DNA from: an uncultured Clostridium sp.
Lineage (GTDB): Bacteria; Bacillota; Clostridia; Lachnospirales; Lachnospiraceae
NCBI GenBank assembly: GCA_902464345.1
Contig: CABQJA010000151.1
Span: 1 to 5,628, forward strand
Direction: 5' to 3'
Length of the DNA: 5,628 nucleotides
The translations under genes were made by a program, and so were the position numbers. Position 1 is the stretch's first letter. Each line of letters starts with the position of its first letter. This document shows, piece by piece, positions 5,270-5,628 of the stretch. The notes under the pieces were generated by a model. That model was given only the letters and a program-made list of their open reading frames with translations. It was not told where the DNA came from and searched no databases.

Positions 5270-5628
5270 CTTCAATGACCTGACGTCCCATATAAGCGGC
5301 TGTCGGAATGCCGCCCGGATAACGAAGCCAGTGATTTGCCAGATAGACATTGCGCAGGCCCTTCACTTCAGAAGACAGAAAAGCGTTGGTGCTGGTTGCG
5401 GTTGTGATAAATCGCATATAGGCACCCTTATAATCATTTAATCGTCTGGCGTAAGAGACCGGCGTCCATACATCCAGCAGATGAAGCTTTCCTTCGTATT
5501 CAGGGAAGCGTTCCTCGATACGGGTCTTTACGGCTTCTGCAGTGTTCTGTTTGGCACGCAGATACTGTTCTTTCTTATTATATAATTTTTTCCAGTATTT
5601 AAAATCCTTCTCATATTGAACGATACTG
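5247..5628 (-). CDS. FAD-dependent oxidoreductase, phytoene-desaturase-like (C-terminal part)
   Basis: This minus-strand gene enters from the right edge without its start; 126 residues are visible, ending at TAA (5249-5247). The end matches the C-terminus of the large family of NAD(P)/FAD-dependent amine-oxidase/phytoene-dehydrogenase-like proteins (COG1233 type). It has WTPVSYARRLNDYKGAYMRF, then GLRNVYLANHWLRYPGGIPTAAYMGRQVIEEI. In this family the segment with GG and P-x-A contributes to the second half of the FAD site. The visible N-terminal part (KYWKKLYNKKEQYLRAKQNTAEAVKTRIEERFPEY) is a charged helical region. The Rossmann GxGxxG dinucleotide motif would lie beyond the window. Substrate cannot be inferred: relatives act on carotenoids, amines or unknown compounds. 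It is convergent with the trmD operon and shares its terminator. Confidence 0.85.
   Translation of the reverse strand, partial: SIVQYEKDFKYWKKLYNKKEQYLRAKQNTAEAVKTRIEERFPEYEGKLHLLDVWTPVSYARRLNDYKGAYMRFITTATSTNAFLSSEVKGLRNVYLANHWLRYPGGIPTAAYMGRQVIEEIKELES

Overview
The window looks like chromosomal DNA of a low-to-mid GC Firmicute, most likely a Lachnospiraceae-type Clostridium relative. This rests on the gene order ylxM-ffh-rpsP-khpA-rimM-trmD, strong AGGAGG ribosome binding sites, a consensus sigma-A promoter and the character of the proteins. I recognise families from memory of their motifs; no database search was possible.

Layout. Positions 1-83 hold the possible tail of an unidentified upstream gene and a promoter. 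Positions 149-1624 encode an unusual regulator: a 12-helix, MFS-like membrane protein with a LuxR-type DNA-binding domain at its C-terminus and three tandem 24-bp repeats in its central loop. Positions 1632-1678 hold a perfect sigma-A promoter (TTGACA, 17 bp, TATAAT) whose -35 box lies inside a 9-bp inverted repeat. From 1720 to 5232 runs a compact housekeeping operon: ylxM and ffh (signal recognition particle), rpsP (ribosomal protein S16), khpA (KH-domain RNA-binding protein), rimM (30S maturation) and trmD (tRNA m1G37 methyltransferase). A hairpin sits between ffh and rpsP, and a stronger one between khpA and rimM. The operon ends at a terminator shared with a convergent, partial FAD-dependent oxidoreductase gene on the minus strand (5247 to the window edge).

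The six operon genes together serve membrane-protein targeting, small-subunit assembly and decoding fidelity. The internal hairpins offer a plausible way to make rpsP/khpA more abundant than the rimM/trmD enzymes. Three translation starts (rpsP, khpA, rimM) are best placed at internal ATGs rather than at the longest open frame. rplS and ftsY, frequent neighbours of this cluster, are absent from the immediate flanks.

I see no mobile element, CRISPR array, tRNA or rRNA. Most of the window is ordinary. The items worth a second look are the membrane-anchored LuxR protein with its minisatellite loop, the inverted repeat over the operon promoter, the khpA-rimM attenuator-like hairpin, and the shared bidirectional terminator. 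None of these amounts to a clear new system on sequence alone.
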